A DNA stretch of 64,000 nt from Nocardioides pini (GTDB lineage Bacteria > Actinomycetota > Actinomycetes > Propionibacteriales > Nocardioidaceae). Positions within the stretch are counted from its first letter, which is position 1, and each line of letters begins with the position of its first letter. The position numbers were made by a program, and so were the translations under genes. Shown here piece by piece: positions 63,421-64,000 of the stretch. The notes beneath the pieces were generated by a model that was not told the DNA's origin, searched no databases, and saw only the letters and a list, made by a program, of their open reading frames with translations. The DNA is taken from positions 558,001 to 622,000 of the forward strand of contig NZ_JAPPUX010000003.1 in the NCBI RefSeq assembly GCF_026712185.1, written 5' to 3'.

Positions 63421-64000
63421 TTACGCGCTTCGCGCGTGCGCTTGCGCGATCGCGGCACCGAGGCGCGCGTTGTGCTCGACGAGCGCGATGTTGGCGGCGA
63501 GCGAGGCGCCGTCGCTGATCTCGACGATGCGGCCCAGCAGGTAGGGCGTTGCGTCCTTGCCCGTGATGCCGAGCGAGTCCATGTCGGCGAGGGCGCGGTC
63601 GATGATCGCGCCGATCTCGTCGGCCGGGATCTCCGACTCGGCCGGGATCGGGTTGGCGACGACGACGCCGCCGGCGAGCCCGAGGTCCCACTTGGCCCGC
63701 ATCAGGGCCGCGACCTCGGCGGGGGAGTCGACGCGCATCGGGGCCCCGAAGCCCGACGAGCGCGAGAAGAACGACGGGAACTCGTCGGTGCCGTAGCCGA
63801 GCACCGGCACCCCCAGCGTCTCGAGCTTCTCCAGCGTCAGCCCGATGTCGAGGATGCTCTTCACGCCGGCGCAGACCACGGCGACGGACGTGGTGGCGAG
63901 CTCGGTGAGGTCGGCCGACACGTCGTACGACGTCTCGCCGCCGCGGTGCACGCCGCCGAGCCCACCGGTCACGAAGACGCTGATGCCGGCGAGGGCCGCG
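63421..64000 (-). CDS. psuG: Pseudouridine-5'-phosphate glycosidase, truncated at window edge
   Basis: The minus-strand frame enters the window within AALAGISVFVTGGLGGVHRG and runs 192 residues to its stop. VSADLTELATT, VVCAGVKSILDIGLTLEKLE with the catalytic Lys region, and YGTDEFPSFFSRSSG are PsuG marks. The enzyme splits pseudouridine 5'-phosphate into uracil and ribose 5-phosphate. The N-terminal third and start lie beyond position 64000. It is convergent with the PIG-L gene. Confidence 0.9.
   Translation of the reverse strand, partial: AALAGISVFVTGGLGGVHRGGETSYDVSADLTELATTSVAVVCAGVKSILDIGLTLEKLETLGVPVLGYGTDEFPSFFSRSSGFGAPMRVDSPAEVAALMRAKWDLGLAGGVVVANPIPAESEIPADEIGAIIDRALADMDSLGITGKDATPYLLGRIVEISDGASLAANIALVEHNARLGAAIAQAHARSA

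Overview
The window is about 72% GC, densely packed, and reads as the chromosome of a high-GC actinobacterium, most likely a Nocardioides or a close relative in the Nocardioidaceae. The reasons are codon bias, many GTG starts, short GTGA/ATGA gene overlaps, the actinobacterial gene order xseB-xseA / ispH / small membrane protein / ychF, an LpqY-SugABC-like sugar importer, a molbindin-modABC operon, and many genes whose start codon lies exactly 6 to 8 nt after a -10-like hexamer, which is the signature of leaderless mRNAs. I see no rRNA, tRNA, prophage, transposase or CRISPR array.

Layout. 1-102: tail of a HAD phosphatase. 152-1846: a lipoprotein fusing a CapA metallophosphatase-like domain to an M15 peptidase. 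1764-11238: three tandem ~1000-residue paralogous regulators on the minus strand (N-terminal HTH, STAND-type ATPase, TPR-like repeats), with a small lipoprotein between the second and third. 11407-12054: DUF1707 protein. 12199-21069: a carbohydrate block with an orphan MsiK-like ATPase, an amylosucrase, an LpqY-SugABC-type importer operon and a divergent galactokinase. 21187-24010: two alpha/beta hydrolases and class II fructose bisphosphatase. 24021-26936: molybdate uptake operon. 27121-36008: xseAB, ispH, rmuC, a GlxA-type regulator with a divergent MFS exporter, and exonuclease III. 36239-42480: a secreted astacin-like protease, an acyl-CoA dehydrogenase, a PH-domain membrane pair and ychF.

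42535-54366 is the most accessory-looking part: an unknown protein, a two-domain cupredoxin, a 41-residue membrane protein, a quinone oxidoreductase, and then a stressosome-type regulatory operon (47405-50094) flanked on both sides by closely related GT4 glycosyltransferases, a frameshifted NAD(P)-binding oxidoreductase and a glycogen-debranching-type glucosidase. 54428-64000: hydrolase, GNAT, VOC and YccF proteins, a secreted protein of unknown family, a large SARP regulator, a flavoprotein coupled to a PIG-L deacetylase, and the start-truncated psuG.

The standout is the stressosome operon. Its RsbT-like switch kinase is fused in one polypeptide to an ECF-like sigma factor and a zinc-finger linker. 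It is followed by RsbR and RsbS STAS proteins and a free-standing RsbU N-terminal-like domain with no phosphatase. This suggests a shortened circuit in which the RsbR/RsbS complex could hold a sigma factor directly. That is inference from domain order, not shown by the sequence.
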